This document shows, in pieces, positions 56,819 through 64,000 of a DNA stretch of 64,000 nucleotides. Made by a program: the position numbers and the translations under genes. The notes under the pieces are model-generated. The model saw nothing but the letters and a program-made list of their open reading frames with translations, ran no database searches and was not told where the DNA came from. Numbering within the stretch: the stretch's first letter is position 1; every line of letters starts with the position of its first letter. This stretch comes from JBMNPT01 sp050943735 (lineage in GTDB: Bacteria > Bacillota > Clostridia > Oscillospirales > RGIG577), in NCBI GenBank assembly GCA_050943735.1, contig JBMNPT010000008.1, positions 50,855-114,854 on the forward strand. Direction: 5' to 3'.

Positions 56819-57360
56819 GCCACACCCTCCTTTTCTTCGGGAAGCTCATTGGGAGTAGCCTCCACCTTCCCGGTACGGTCGTCATAGGCTACCTTGCCGG
56901 TCATCTTCTGAATGAAGATCACCACTTCACTGATCATCATGAGAGCAGCACCCACCGGCACAGCCATATTGATGTAACGATAGGGAACTTTCAGCAAAGC
57001 GGTCACTTTACCAGAATAATCGATGGAAATCAGGGTGCCATAATAAATCATGCAGCCCAGAACGATCATGAAAATCACAAACACAAAAATGTCTGCAACT
57101 TTTCTGGCTTTGGGAGGGAAGAAATCCACTACCATGTCAATGGATACATGACCGCCGGTACGCACAGCACATGCTGCGCCCATCAGCGCCATCCACACAA
57201 ACAGAGAAGTGGAAACTTCTTCCAGCCACTGGAAGGGTTGGCCAACTACATAACGCATAACAACGCCCAAAATGGTAATTCCCACCAGGACCAGGAAGCA
57301 TGCGCTGGCCACAAAATAATCAAGTTTGAACAATATGTTCAAAATGGGATTTTTTTTCAT
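56815..57360 (-). CDS. dctQ: TRAP transporter 2 small permease (DctQ)
   Basis: 181 residues, four helices; YVVGQPFQWLEEVSTSLFVW then ACAVRTGGHVSIDMVVDFFP is the family motif. A charged C-terminal tail (VEATPNELPEEKEGVA) is unusual but short. Overlaps dctM by 4 bp; follows dctP after an intercistronic hairpin. Confidence 0.93.
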   Translation of the reverse strand: MKKNPILNILFKLDYFVASACFLVLVGITILGVVMRYVVGQPFQWLEEVSTSLFVWMALMGAACAVRTGGHVSIDMVVDFFPPKARKVADIFVFVIFMIVLGCMIYYGTLISIDYSGKVTALLKVPYRYINMAVPVGAALMMISEVVIFIQKMTGKVAYDDRTGKVEATPNELPEEKEGVA

Positions 57361-57385
57361 TTGTTCACCTCTACATTATAGAAAA

Positions 57386-57415
57386 TTTTGGCCTCTACGT
57401 CAATAGAGGCCAAAA
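57386..57415 (-). terminator. Intercistronic hairpin between dctP and dctQ (TRAP 2)
   Basis: Perfect 12-bp stem TTTTGGCCTCTA / TAGAGGCCAAAA with a 6-nt loop, then TTTTC on the minus strand. Same position as the hairpin in TRAP 1. Confidence 0.78.
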
Positions 57416-57449
57416 CACCTATCTAAGGAATTCCTCAGCCGGTACAGCC

Positions 57450-58505
57450 TCAGCTGTTCATGATCTCCACAATGGTGTCATACAGGCCGGGAGTCCAGTT
57501 TTCAAAGCTGTCGTACATGGGCTTTACAGCTTCCTGGAACGCAGCCACATCCACGTCTTCGTGAATGGTGCAGCCCTCATCGATGAACTTCTGCTTGCAC
57601 TCTTCAGTCTGCTTAATGGTTTCTTCGGTCATGTAATCACCAGCTTCTTCGCCAGCCTTCAGGAAGGCTTCACGCTGAGCATCGGTCAGACCATTGAAGA
57701 AATCGGTACCGCCGCACCACTGAGTGAACAGCAGAATGTGCTGGGTCAGGGAAATATCCTTTACCACTTCCTGCTGCTTGGAACCGTAGATAACGGGCAG
57801 GGGGTTTTCAGCGCCGTCTACTACGCCCTGCTGCAGAGCGGTGTATACATCACCCAGAGGCATGGGAGTAGGAGTAGCGCCCATCAGCTCAAATGCCTTG
57901 GTGAACAGTTCGTTGTTGGGAGTTCTGATCTTCATGCCCTTGAAGTCCTCGGGCTTGGTGATGGGCTTCTTAGCGATGGTTTCACGAGAACCATAGAACC
58001 AGTTGTCAGCAACCATGTACAGGCCCTGTGCAGCCAGCTGATCCTTCATGTCAGTCCACCAGTCAGAAGCGCGAACCTTCATGTACTGCTCAGAATCGGT
58101 GAACAGATAGGGAGCAGCCACAATGCCCATATCCGGCACGTAGTCCATCCAGAAAGAGCCGTCGCCCAGAGTCACAGCACCGGTGCCCTGCATGGCCTGT
58201 TCCAGAATGTCCTTCTTAGCGCCCATCTGAGAGCTGGGGAACAGCTGAACATCGATGGAACCGCCGGAGTATTCTTCAGCCAGTTCTTCCCACTTGATAC
58301 AACCCAAATCGGTGGGCTCACCGGGGTTGTTTTCGTAGCCGATCTTGATGGTGACCTTGGGATCCTCAGAACCAGAGGTGCTGGTAGAGGTCTGAGTGTC
58401 GCCGCCAGAAGTGCTGGTGGAAGTCTGGGTGTCGCCACCGCAGCCGGACAGCAGAGCTGCCACAGTCGTCAGGGCCAGAGCAGAAGCCAAAATCTTCTTC
58501 ATCAT
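57450..58505 (-). CDS. dctP: TRAP transporter 2 solute-binding lipoprotein (DctP)
   Basis: 351 residues. Lipobox LLSGCGG, then a linker with a duplicated GGDTQTSTSTSG unit. DctP-fold body: IKIGYENNPGEPTDLGCIKW, YSGGSIDVQLFPSSQMGAKK, conserved Arg region NWFYGSRETIAKKPITKPED and MKIRTPNNELFTKAFELMGA, then DVYTALQQGVVDGAENPLPV, typical of the family. GGAGG 10 nt before the first of two adjacent ATGs (58505, 58502). Divergent from araC. Confidence 0.95.
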   Translation of the reverse strand: MMKKILASALALTTVAALLSGCGGDTQTSTSTSGGDTQTSTSTSGSEDPKVTIKIGYENNPGEPTDLGCIKWEELAEEYSGGSIDVQLFPSSQMGAKKDILEQAMQGTGAVTLGDGSFWMDYVPDMGIVAAPYLFTDSEQYMKVRASDWWTDMKDQLAAQGLYMVADNWFYGSRETIAKKPITKPEDFKGMKIRTPNNELFTKAFELMGATPTPMPLGDVYTALQQGVVDGAENPLPVIYGSKQQEVVKDISLTQHILLFTQWCGGTDFFNGLTDAQREAFLKAGEEAGDYMTEETIKQTEECKQKFIDEGCTIHEDVDVAAFQEAVKPMYDSFENWTPGLYDTIVEIMNS

Positions 58506-58779
58506 AACAATCGTTTCCTCCTTACATTTGTAACCTTGTTGTCACAGCGAATTTTTCCCTTTGCTTCCCGCTGGATCCACAGGCATTTTTCAGTTTGCCG
58601 GGCGCCCCACCCGTCAAACTGGCAAAGTCTTGTGCATTTGCTCCAAGATTTGGAGAAATCACTGCGATAACTTATCCAAACTATCCACATTATATACTGC
58701 CCCACATCAAAAATATAGAGTGATATTTGATTATAATTATACTCATTTGACTTTTTGGTAAGATTTTAATATGATTGAA
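58506..58779. promoter_or_regulatory. Divergent regulatory region between TRAP 2 and araC
   Basis: No gene. Candidate -10 elements for TRAP 2 on the minus strand are TATAAT at 58688-58693 and within the AT-rich tract near 58735. The imperfect inverted repeat at 58725-58748 (ATTTGATTATAAT / ATTATACTCATTT, 10 of 13 positions match) is a plausible AraC-type site. Confidence 0.5.
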
Positions 58780-58808
58780 TTGATTTTAGCAGTATTTTTT
58801 GGTATGAT
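58780..58808 (+). promoter_or_regulatory. araC promoter
   Basis: TTGATT (58780-58785), 17-bp spacer, TATGAT (58803-58808) with TGG. The leader has the hairpin AACAGAG / CTCTGTT at 58816-58836. Confidence 0.78.
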
Positions 58809-58858
58809 TTCATTAAACAGAGTTTTGTGCTCTGTTTTCCATAAAGGATGTGTTACTT

Positions 58859-59770
58859 TTGAAACTTCATTATATTACCGCCGACGATTTGTTGGACCCT
58901 TACACTCATTTTCAATACGATATGAACGGGCTCAACGCGGTAAAATATCCCTATCCTCACATTCATGATTTTTATGAAGTCACCTTCATTCTGGAAGGCT
59001 ACATGAATATTGAAGTCAACGACCGGAGTCTGATGCTGGGGAAAGACTCCATTATTTTCCTGCGGCCCAAAGATATCCACTCCCGCGCGATTCCCTCCAG
59101 CTGTACCTTTATCAACATCAATTTTTCCTGCGACGTGCTGGAAAATATGCTGGCCTATGTGGACATCGACACACTGACCCAGGCCATGCAGGAAGATTAC
59201 CCCCCCTATGTCACGCTGGATGAATCCCGCACTGAACATCTGGTGAAAAAGGTGCACGAACTGGCCAACATTGCCCCTGGCGAAAAAAAATTGCTCAAAG
59301 CCTATCTGCGGGGTCTGCTCATTGACATCGTGATCCTGTATTTCGGGTCCACCATCGCCTCCACCAATGCCCCCAGGCAAAAATATCCGGTGTGGTTCAA
59401 CGAAATCCTGGTGGGCCTGCGGGATGATGCCAACCTGATCGCGGGACTCAATTACATTTACAGCATCAGCGATAAGACTCCAGAACACATTTGCCGGAGT
59501 TTCAAGCGTTTTCTGGGCACCACCCCCAGCGAATATGTCAACTCTCTGCGGCTGCAGCGGGCGGTGCATCTCATCACCGATACCAGTCTGAATATCAACG
59601 AAGTGGCCTACCGGGTGGGGTTTTCCAACATGTCCTTTTTCTTCCGACTGTTCAAGACCACCTACGGAACCACGCCCAATCAGTTTCGCCGTCAATTTTC
59701 CATTCACCGGCTGCATTTTGACCCGGATTCAGCGGGCGTGTTGCCTGGGGAAACCGAACAACAAAAATAA
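58859..59770 (+). CDS. AraC-family transcriptional regulator with cupin domain
   Basis: 303 residues. N-terminal cupin: PYPHIHDFYEVTFILEGYMN then IIFLRPKDIHSRAIP. C-terminal double HTH: YIYSISDKTPEHICRSFKRF, LGTTPSEYVNSLRLQRAVHL, INEVAYRVGFSNMSFFFRLF, KTTYGTTPNQFRRQF. I place the start at TTG 58859 (MKLHYITADD), 10 nt after AAAGGA; GTG 58850 would be only 1 nt from that site. Divergent from TRAP 2 and directly upstream of the sugar-isomerase operon, so it probably activates both. Confidence 0.92.
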   Translation: MKLHYITADDLLDPYTHFQYDMNGLNAVKYPYPHIHDFYEVTFILEGYMNIEVNDRSLMLGKDSIIFLRPKDIHSRAIPSSCTFININFSCDVLENMLAYVDIDTLTQAMQEDYPPYVTLDESRTEHLVKKVHELANIAPGEKKLLKAYLRGLLIDIVILYFGSTIASTNAPRQKYPVWFNEILVGLRDDANLIAGLNYIYSISDKTPEHICRSFKRFLGTTPSEYVNSLRLQRAVHLITDTSLNINEVAYRVGFSNMSFFFRLFKTTYGTTPNQFRRQFSIHRLHFDPDSAGVLPGETEQQK

Positions 59771-59827
59771 ACCAAAAATAATTGGTCTTAAAAAAATCAA
59801 TATTGTATACTCATGTCAAGGAACGGA

Positions 59828-59857
59828 CTGTTTTTCTCTTTGAGAAAACAGTATAAT
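59828..59857 (+). promoter_or_regulatory. Promoter of the isomerase operon with abutting inverted repeat
   Basis: TATAAT at 59852-59857, directly preceded by the inverted repeat CTGTTTTTCTC-TTT-GAGAAAACAG (59828-59851, one unpaired base), which fills the -35/spacer region. There is no good -35, so activator dependence is plausible. Confidence 0.68.
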
Positions 59858-59931
59858 AAAGGATGGATTTGCACCTTTGTTTTTTACCAAAGTTACCAAT
59901 TCATGATACCATTATAAAGGAGTGTACAGTC

Positions 59932-60822
59932 ATGAGAGATTCGATCCACAAGTATTTCCAAGTGGGCACCATCCAGTGGATGAGCTTCCCCAAGCGGGAT
60001 CCCATGGAATCCCTGAAGGCCATCGCCAAGGACGACTTCTTTGACGCCATCGAGCTCAAGGGCTACGGCGAAAAGAACGAGGAGGCCAAGGCCATTCTGG
60101 AACAGTCTCATCTGAAGGTGTGCTACGGCGCACAGCCCCGTCTGCTGGGTCCCAAGCTGAATCCCAACGCCGTAGACGAAGAAGAGCGCAAGAAGGCAGA
60201 AGCCACCCTGATGGAAGCCATCGACGAAGCGGAATATCTGGGTGCCAAGGGCATCGCTTTCCTGGCGGGCAAGTGGGAAGCTGCCACCAAGGATCAGGCC
60301 TATGCCCAGCTGCTCAAGACCACCCGCAATCTGTGCGACTACGCCGCCACCAAGGGCATGAACGTGGAACTGGAAGTGTTCGACTTTGACATGGACAAGG
60401 CAGCGCTGATCGGTCCTGCTCCCTATGCGGCCCAATTCGCAGCTGACATGCGGATGACCCACAGCAACTTCGGCCTGATGGTAGACCTGAGCCACTTCCC
60501 CACCACCTATGAGACCAGCCAGTTTGTGGTGCGGACCCTGCGTCCCTACATCACCCACTTCCACATCGGCAACGCAGTGGTGAAGGAAGGCTGTGACGGC
60601 TACGGCGATCTGCATCCCCGTTTTGGCTATCCCAACAGCGCCAACGACACCGCAGAATTGCTGGACTTCTTCCGGGTACTGAAGGAAGAGGGCTTCTTCA
60701 ATGCTGAGAACCCCTATGTACTGTCCATGGAAGTGACTCTGCGTCCCGGCGAAGACGAGGACATCGTACTGGCCAACACCAAGCGGGTTATCAACCGCGC
60801 CTGGGCTCTGCTGGAGGACTGA
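59932..60822 (+). CDS. Sugar phosphate isomerase/epimerase-family protein
   Basis: 296-residue TIM barrel of the xylose-isomerase-like (AP endonuclease 2) superfamily. Candidate metal ligands: Glu in MNVELEVFDFDMD, Asp/His in GLMVDLSHFPTTYE, His in ITHFHIGNAVV, Glu in LSMEVTLRPGEDED. N-terminus YFQVGTIQWMSFPKRDPME. AAAGGAG 10 nt before ATG. First gene of an operon with SDR, 2-hydroxyacid and zinc dehydrogenases and a transketolase. Probably isomerises or epimerises a keto sugar or keto acid; substrate unknown. Confidence 0.85.
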   Translation: MRDSIHKYFQVGTIQWMSFPKRDPMESLKAIAKDDFFDAIELKGYGEKNEEAKAILEQSHLKVCYGAQPRLLGPKLNPNAVDEEERKKAEATLMEAIDEAEYLGAKGIAFLAGKWEAATKDQAYAQLLKTTRNLCDYAATKGMNVELEVFDFDMDKAALIGPAPYAAQFAADMRMTHSNFGLMVDLSHFPTTYETSQFVVRTLRPYITHFHIGNAVVKEGCDGYGDLHPRFGYPNSANDTAELLDFFRVLKEEGFFNAENPYVLSMEVTLRPGEDEDIVLANTKRVINRAWALLED

Positions 60823-60841
60823 TTCCTGTTGCAGACGATTT

Positions 60842-60861
60842 CCCTCCGCTCACCCGGAGGG
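60842..60861 (+). terminator. Intercistronic hairpin
   Basis: CCCTCCG-CTCACC-CGGAGGG between the isomerase and SDR genes, without a T-run; more likely an mRNA stabiliser than a terminator. Confidence 0.5.
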
Positions 60862-60902
60862 TTACATAAAACTATCTCACTATCAAAAAGGAGCGAACAA
60901 TC

Positions 60903-61691
60903 ATGAGCGTAGCAATCGATCTGAGCGGTAAGGTAGCCATCGTCACCGGCGGCGGCGACGGCATTGGCAAGGCCTGTGCCCTGATGCAGGCCAAGGCAGG
61001 CGCCACAGTGTTCATCGCAGACATCAATGAGGACAATGCCAAGGCTGTGGTAGAGGAAATCAAGAGCACCTACGGCACTCCTGCTTCCTACTGCAAGTGC
61101 AACGTGTCCTCCAAGGCGGATGTAGACGCTATGGTAGACGCCTGCGTGAAGGAATTCGGCACCGTTGACATTCTGAACCATGTAGCCGGCGTATCCAAGG
61201 CTGTTCACTTCATGGAACTGGATGAAGAGATGTATGACCGCATTTTCGACATCAACGTGAAGGGCACCTACCTGGTAGACCAGGCCGTTCTGCGGGTAAT
61301 GATCCCCAAGAAGTGCGGTAAGATCGTAAACATGTCCTCCATGAGCGGTAAGGTAGGCTATCCCACCAACGTGGCATACTCTGCTTCCAAGTTTGCTGTA
61401 ATGGGCTTTACCCAGGCTATCTCCAAGGCCATGGCTCCCTACAACATCAATGTAAACGCTGTATGCCCCGGCATCGTAATGACCGCTATCTGGGAGAACT
61501 TCCTGAAGGATATGAAGGCTCGTGGCGACGATGTGGATGCTTACTGGGAACAGAGAATGTCCGCCATTCCGCTGCACCGTCCCCAGACTCCGGAAGACAT
61601 CGCTCACATGGTGGTATATCTGTCCTCTCCCTTTGCCGATAACATGACCGGCCAGGGCATCAACATCACCGGCGGTCTCATCACCAACTGA
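60903..61691 (+). CDS. SDR-family oxidoreductase
   Basis: 262 residues. Cofactor motif VAIVTGGGDGIGKACALMQA; Asp in FIADINEDNAKAV indicates NAD; NHVAGVSKAV replaces NAG; catalytic Ser-Tyr-Lys in NMSSMSGKVG...YSASKFAVMG; C-terminal INITGGLITN. AAAAGGAG before ATG. Second gene of the operon. Related to sugar-alcohol/acid SDRs; differs from the KduD-like protein at 49474. Substrate unknown. Confidence 0.92.
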   Translation: MSVAIDLSGKVAIVTGGGDGIGKACALMQAKAGATVFIADINEDNAKAVVEEIKSTYGTPASYCKCNVSSKADVDAMVDACVKEFGTVDILNHVAGVSKAVHFMELDEEMYDRIFDINVKGTYLVDQAVLRVMIPKKCGKIVNMSSMSGKVGYPTNVAYSASKFAVMGFTQAISKAMAPYNINVNAVCPGIVMTAIWENFLKDMKARGDDVDAYWEQRMSAIPLHRPQTPEDIAHMVVYLSSPFADNMTGQGINITGGLITN

Positions 61692-61746
61692 TTCGGTTCC
61701 AATACATATTTATATAGGAACAAAAAGGATTAAGGAGGAAAAAGCC

Positions 61747-62712
61747 ATGAAGATCGTCATTCTGGACGGTTACACCGAAAACCCAGGCGACCTGAGCTGG
61801 GACGAGCTGGGGAAACTGGGCGAACTGACCGTCTATGACCGTACTTCTCTCACCGATGAGCAGGAGGCCATTGACCGCATTGGCGACGCAGAGGTTGTCT
61901 TCACCAATAAGACTCCCATCACCAAGAAAGTCATTGACGCCTGCCCCAACATGAAGTTCATCAGCGTGCTGGCCACCGGCTACAACGTGGTGGATTACAA
62001 CTATGCCAAGGAGAAGGGCATTCCTGTGACCAACGTGCCTACTTATGGTACCGCTTCTGTGGGTCAGTTTGCCATTGCCCTGTTGCTGGAAATCTGTCAC
62101 CACATCGGCTATCACAGCCAGACGGTACAGGAGGGCAAATGGGCCAATCACATCGACTGGTGCTACTGGGATTACCCCCTCATCGAGCTGGACGGCAAAA
62201 CTCTGGGCATCATCGGCTTTGGCCGCATTGGCCAGACCACCGGCAAGATCGCCAAGGCACTGGGCATGAAGGTCATTGCCTACGACAGCTTCCAGAGCGA
62301 AAGCGGCAAGGCCATTGCGGACTACGTGGATCTGGACACTCTGCTGACCACTTCTGACGTGATCGCGCTGCACTGCCCGCTGTTCCCGGAAACCCAGGGC
62401 ATCATCAATAAGGACACCATCGCCAAGATGAAGGATGGCGTGATCATCATCAACAACAGCCGCGGACCTCTGGTGGTAGAGCAGGATCTCACCGACGCGC
62501 TGAACAGCGGCAAGGTGGCCGCAGCCGGCGTGGACGTGGTTTCCACCGAGCCCATCAAGAACGACAACCCGCTGCTGAAGGCCAAGAATTGCATCATCAC
62601 TCCCCATATTAGCTGGGCTCCCAAGGAAAGCCGTCAGCGGATCATGGACTGTGCGGTGGACAATGTAAAGGCCTACATCGCCGGTTCTCCCATCAACGTG
62701 GTGAACAAATAA
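61747..62712 (+). CDS. D-isomer-specific 2-hydroxyacid dehydrogenase (glycerate/hydroxypyruvate reductase-like)
   Basis: 321 residues. Substrate domain with VLATGYNVVDYNYAKEKGIP; Rossmann motif GIIGFGRIGQTTGKIAKALG; catalytic Arg in IINNSRGPLV, Glu in DVVSTEPIKN, His in ITPHISWAPKE (with the Trp typical of glycerate dehydrogenase-like members). AGGAGG before ATG. Third gene of the operon, so it probably reduces or oxidises a 2-hydroxy/2-keto acid of this pathway. Confidence 0.93.
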   Translation: MKIVILDGYTENPGDLSWDELGKLGELTVYDRTSLTDEQEAIDRIGDAEVVFTNKTPITKKVIDACPNMKFISVLATGYNVVDYNYAKEKGIPVTNVPTYGTASVGQFAIALLLEICHHIGYHSQTVQEGKWANHIDWCYWDYPLIELDGKTLGIIGFGRIGQTTGKIAKALGMKVIAYDSFQSESGKAIADYVDLDTLLTTSDVIALHCPLFPETQGIINKDTIAKMKDGVIIINNSRGPLVVEQDLTDALNSGKVAAAGVDVVSTEPIKNDNPLLKAKNCIITPHISWAPKESRQRIMDCAVDNVKAYIAGSPINVVNK

Positions 62713-62736
62713 GTCAAGCAAATCTGAGAGATAGAG

Positions 62737-62775
62737 AAAGGAGGCGGGGGTCCGCCCGGACCCCCGATATACTGT
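62737..62775 (+). promoter_or_regulatory. Ribosome site separated from start codon by a hairpin
   Basis: AAAGGAGG at 62737-62744, then the 9-bp hairpin CGGGGGTCC-GCCC-GGACCCCCG (62745-62766), then 9 nt to ATG 62776. Linear distance is 31 nt; with the hairpin folded it is 9 nt, the optimal spacing. No alternative start codon occurs in frame between site and ATG. Confidence 0.8.
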
Positions 62776-63816
62776 ATGAAGGGACTTGTGAAATACGCAC
62801 CTGAAGCTGGCAACATGGAAATCCGCGACATTCCGGAACCCAAAGCGGAACCTGGAATGGTCAAGATTGCGGTACAGAAGGCCGGCATCTGCGGCAGCGA
62901 CCTGCACATCTACCACAGCGACATTGCCATTCCCGTACGTCCTCCCGTGGTGACCGGTCATGAATTCTCCGGCATCGTGGAAGAAGTGGGCGAAGGCGTA
63001 ACCGAATTCAAGAAGGGCGACCGGGTGGTCAGCGAAACCGCTTTCCACTACTGCGGCACCTGTGATTTCTGTCGTGAAGGCTACTACAACCTGTGCGTGG
63101 AGAGAAAAACTCTGGGCTACTGGTACAATGGTGTTTTCACCACTTATACCGTAGTGCCCCAGGGCCGTGTACATAAGCTGCCCGACAATGTGGACTTCAC
63201 CTCCGCTGCCATGATGGAGCCTCTGGCCTGCGTATGCCACGCTGTATACGACCTGACCAAGATCGTTCCCAACGACGTAGTGCTGATCTCCGGCCCTGGA
63301 GCCATTGGTCTGATGGCTCTGCAGGTAGCCAAAGCACATGGCGCCACCTGTATCGTCAGCGGCACCAATGTGGACGAAGAAAGACTGAAGCTGGCCAAGG
63401 AACTGGGCGCTGACTACACCGTCAACGTACAGAAGGAAAACCTGGTGGACTTCTGCAATGGCCTGACCCGCGGCTACGGTGTGGACGTGGTGCTGGAATG
63501 CAGCGGCAACGCTTTCGGCATTGACGGCGCTCTGAACGCGGTGAAGAAGAGAGGCTACTTCACCCAGATCGGCCTGACCGGCAAGAAGATTGAATTTGAT
63601 ATTGAAAAGATCTGCTATAAGGAACTGCACTTCAGCGGCTCCATGGGTTCCCGCAACCACAGCTGGAGAATGGCCATTGGCCTGGTGGCCAGCGGCAAGG
63701 TGAACCTGCTGCCTCTGGGACAGACCGAGTTCTCCGTTCTGGATTGGGAGAAGGCCTTCGAAGCTTTCGAAAAGAAGGAAGGCTACAAGATCCTGATGAC
63801 CCCTGTAAAGGAGTAA
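62776..63816 (+). CDS. Zinc-dependent polyol/sugar dehydrogenase (MDR family)
   Basis: 346 residues. Catalytic zinc ligands in KAGICGSDLHIYH and VVTGHEFSGIVEE; structural zinc motif YCGTCDFCREGYYNLC; Rossmann motif ISGPGAIGLMALQVAKAHGA. Resembles sorbitol/xylitol/threonine-type dehydrogenases (SDH branch). N-terminus MKGLVKYAPEAGNMEI fits the family. Ribosome site is separated from ATG by a hairpin. Fourth gene of the operon; together with the SDR it may interconvert a polyol or aldonate and ketose. Confidence 0.93.
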   Translation: MKGLVKYAPEAGNMEIRDIPEPKAEPGMVKIAVQKAGICGSDLHIYHSDIAIPVRPPVVTGHEFSGIVEEVGEGVTEFKKGDRVVSETAFHYCGTCDFCREGYYNLCVERKTLGYWYNGVFTTYTVVPQGRVHKLPDNVDFTSAAMMEPLACVCHAVYDLTKIVPNDVVLISGPGAIGLMALQVAKAHGATCIVSGTNVDEERLKLAKELGADYTVNVQKENLVDFCNGLTRGYGVDVVLECSGNAFGIDGALNAVKKRGYFTQIGLTGKKIEFDIEKICYKELHFSGSMGSRNHSWRMAIGLVASGKVNLLPLGQTEFSVLDWEKAFEAFEKKEGYKILMTPVKE

Positions 63817-63856
63817 GTGTCACACATCGAACGAAGAAAGATGGAGGAATAATCTC

Positions 63857-64000
63857 ATGAGCATTACTATGGCAAGAAAGGCTGAACTGGACAGCCTGTG
63901 CAATACTTTCCGGAAGGACGTGCTGACCGTACTGCACAGCATCCAGACAGGCCATCCGGGCGGTTCTCTGTCCGTCTGCGAAATTCTGACCGCGCTGTAT
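63857..64000 (+). CDS. Transketolase, N-terminal subunit (3' end outside window)
   Basis: First 48 residues only. Start ATG 63857 with GGAGG 10 nt upstream. VLHSIQTGHPGGSLSVCEIL is the thiamine-diphosphate-side signature of transketolases (GHPGGSLS). Small size of the leading segment and the operon setting suggest the split transketolase type, with a C-terminal subunit expected just beyond the window. Would use ketose phosphates produced by this pathway. Confidence 0.9.
   Translation, partial: MSITMARKAELDSLCNTFRKDVLTVLHSIQTGHPGGSLSVCEILTALY

Noticed and set aside
58671..58692. TTATCCAAA and CTATCCACA near the TRAP 2 promoter as DnaA boxes
   Set aside because: Each has a mismatch at a conserved position, there are only two, and the region is better explained as AraC/promoter DNA.
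61681..63660. 659-codon minus-strand open frame
   Set aside because: Antisense shadow of the 2-hydroxyacid and zinc dehydrogenase genes, caused by GC-rich codons; no family features.
1..64000. tRNA genes, rRNA, CRISPR arrays, insertion sequences or prophage
   Set aside because: Reading both strands showed no tRNA T-loop/acceptor pairing outside genes, no regularly spaced direct repeats, no transposase, integrase or terminal repeats.

Overview
The window looks like chromosomal DNA of a fairly GC-rich anaerobic Firmicute of the Clostridia (Oscillospirales-like). This is inferred from a T-box leader on cysE-cysS, Rex, PadR/MarR/IclR/GntR/LacI regulators, near-consensus TTGACA-N17-TATAAT/TACAAT promoters, strong AAAGGAGG ribosome sites, many fermentation-type dehydrogenases, and no outer-membrane biogenesis genes. 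I see no insertion sequence, prophage, CRISPR array, rRNA or tRNA. All genes look intact except the two cut by the window edges: thrS (left) and a transketolase N-terminal subunit (right).

Layout. 1-9.1 kb: housekeeping genes on the minus strand: thrS with a structured leader, an IclR regulator with a KDG kinase, rex, and a polA-rimI-small membrane protein-tsaD operon; a cluster of DnaA boxes lies between tsaD and the rex promoter. 9.2-12.7 kb: a second KDG-type kinase behind a structured leader, a PadR/DUF1048 pair and an acyltransferase. 12.8-18.8 kb: a MarR-MFP-RND-TolC-like efflux operon. 18.9-23.4 kb: a Cys-rich membrane protein, dusB-ECF sigma-anti-sigma, and the lipoprotein ApbE. 23.4-28.7 kb: a sugar-acid locus (GntP permease, zinc dehydrogenase, GntR regulator, IlvD/Edd dehydratase). 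28.8-35.5 kb: a DUF815 ATPase, purA, glnA, a 56-residue membrane protein, and T-box-cysE-cysS. 35.6-43.7 kb: KDPG aldolase, ACT protein, iron alcohol dehydrogenase, LacI regulator, a large secreted subtilase and two membrane proteins.

43.8-64 kb is mostly catabolic: KDG/KDGal kinase, KDPG/KDPGal aldolase, TRAP transporter 1, a GntR regulator and a KduD-like dehydrogenase; a GarR-like reductase; a transaldolase-like enzyme and a LacI regulator sharing one palindromic operator; a LarA-type nickel-pincer racemase homologue with TRAP transporter 2; and an AraC regulator followed by a plus-strand operon of sugar isomerase, SDR, 2-hydroxyacid dehydrogenase, zinc dehydrogenase and transketolase.

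Taken together, the catabolic genes suggest import of several aldonates or uronates by GntP and two TRAP systems, their conversion by dehydrogenases, a dehydratase and perhaps a LarA-type epimerase to 2-keto-3-deoxy sugar acids, and phosphorylation and cleavage by kinases and KDPG-type aldolases. The terminal operon, with a transketolase and no obvious kinase inside the window, may be a distinct pathway. The most notable non-coding observations are a tRNA-Thr anticodon-like arm just before the thrS ribosome site, the DnaA-box cluster, the shared LacI operator, and a hairpin lying exactly between the ribosome site and start codon of the second zinc dehydrogenase.
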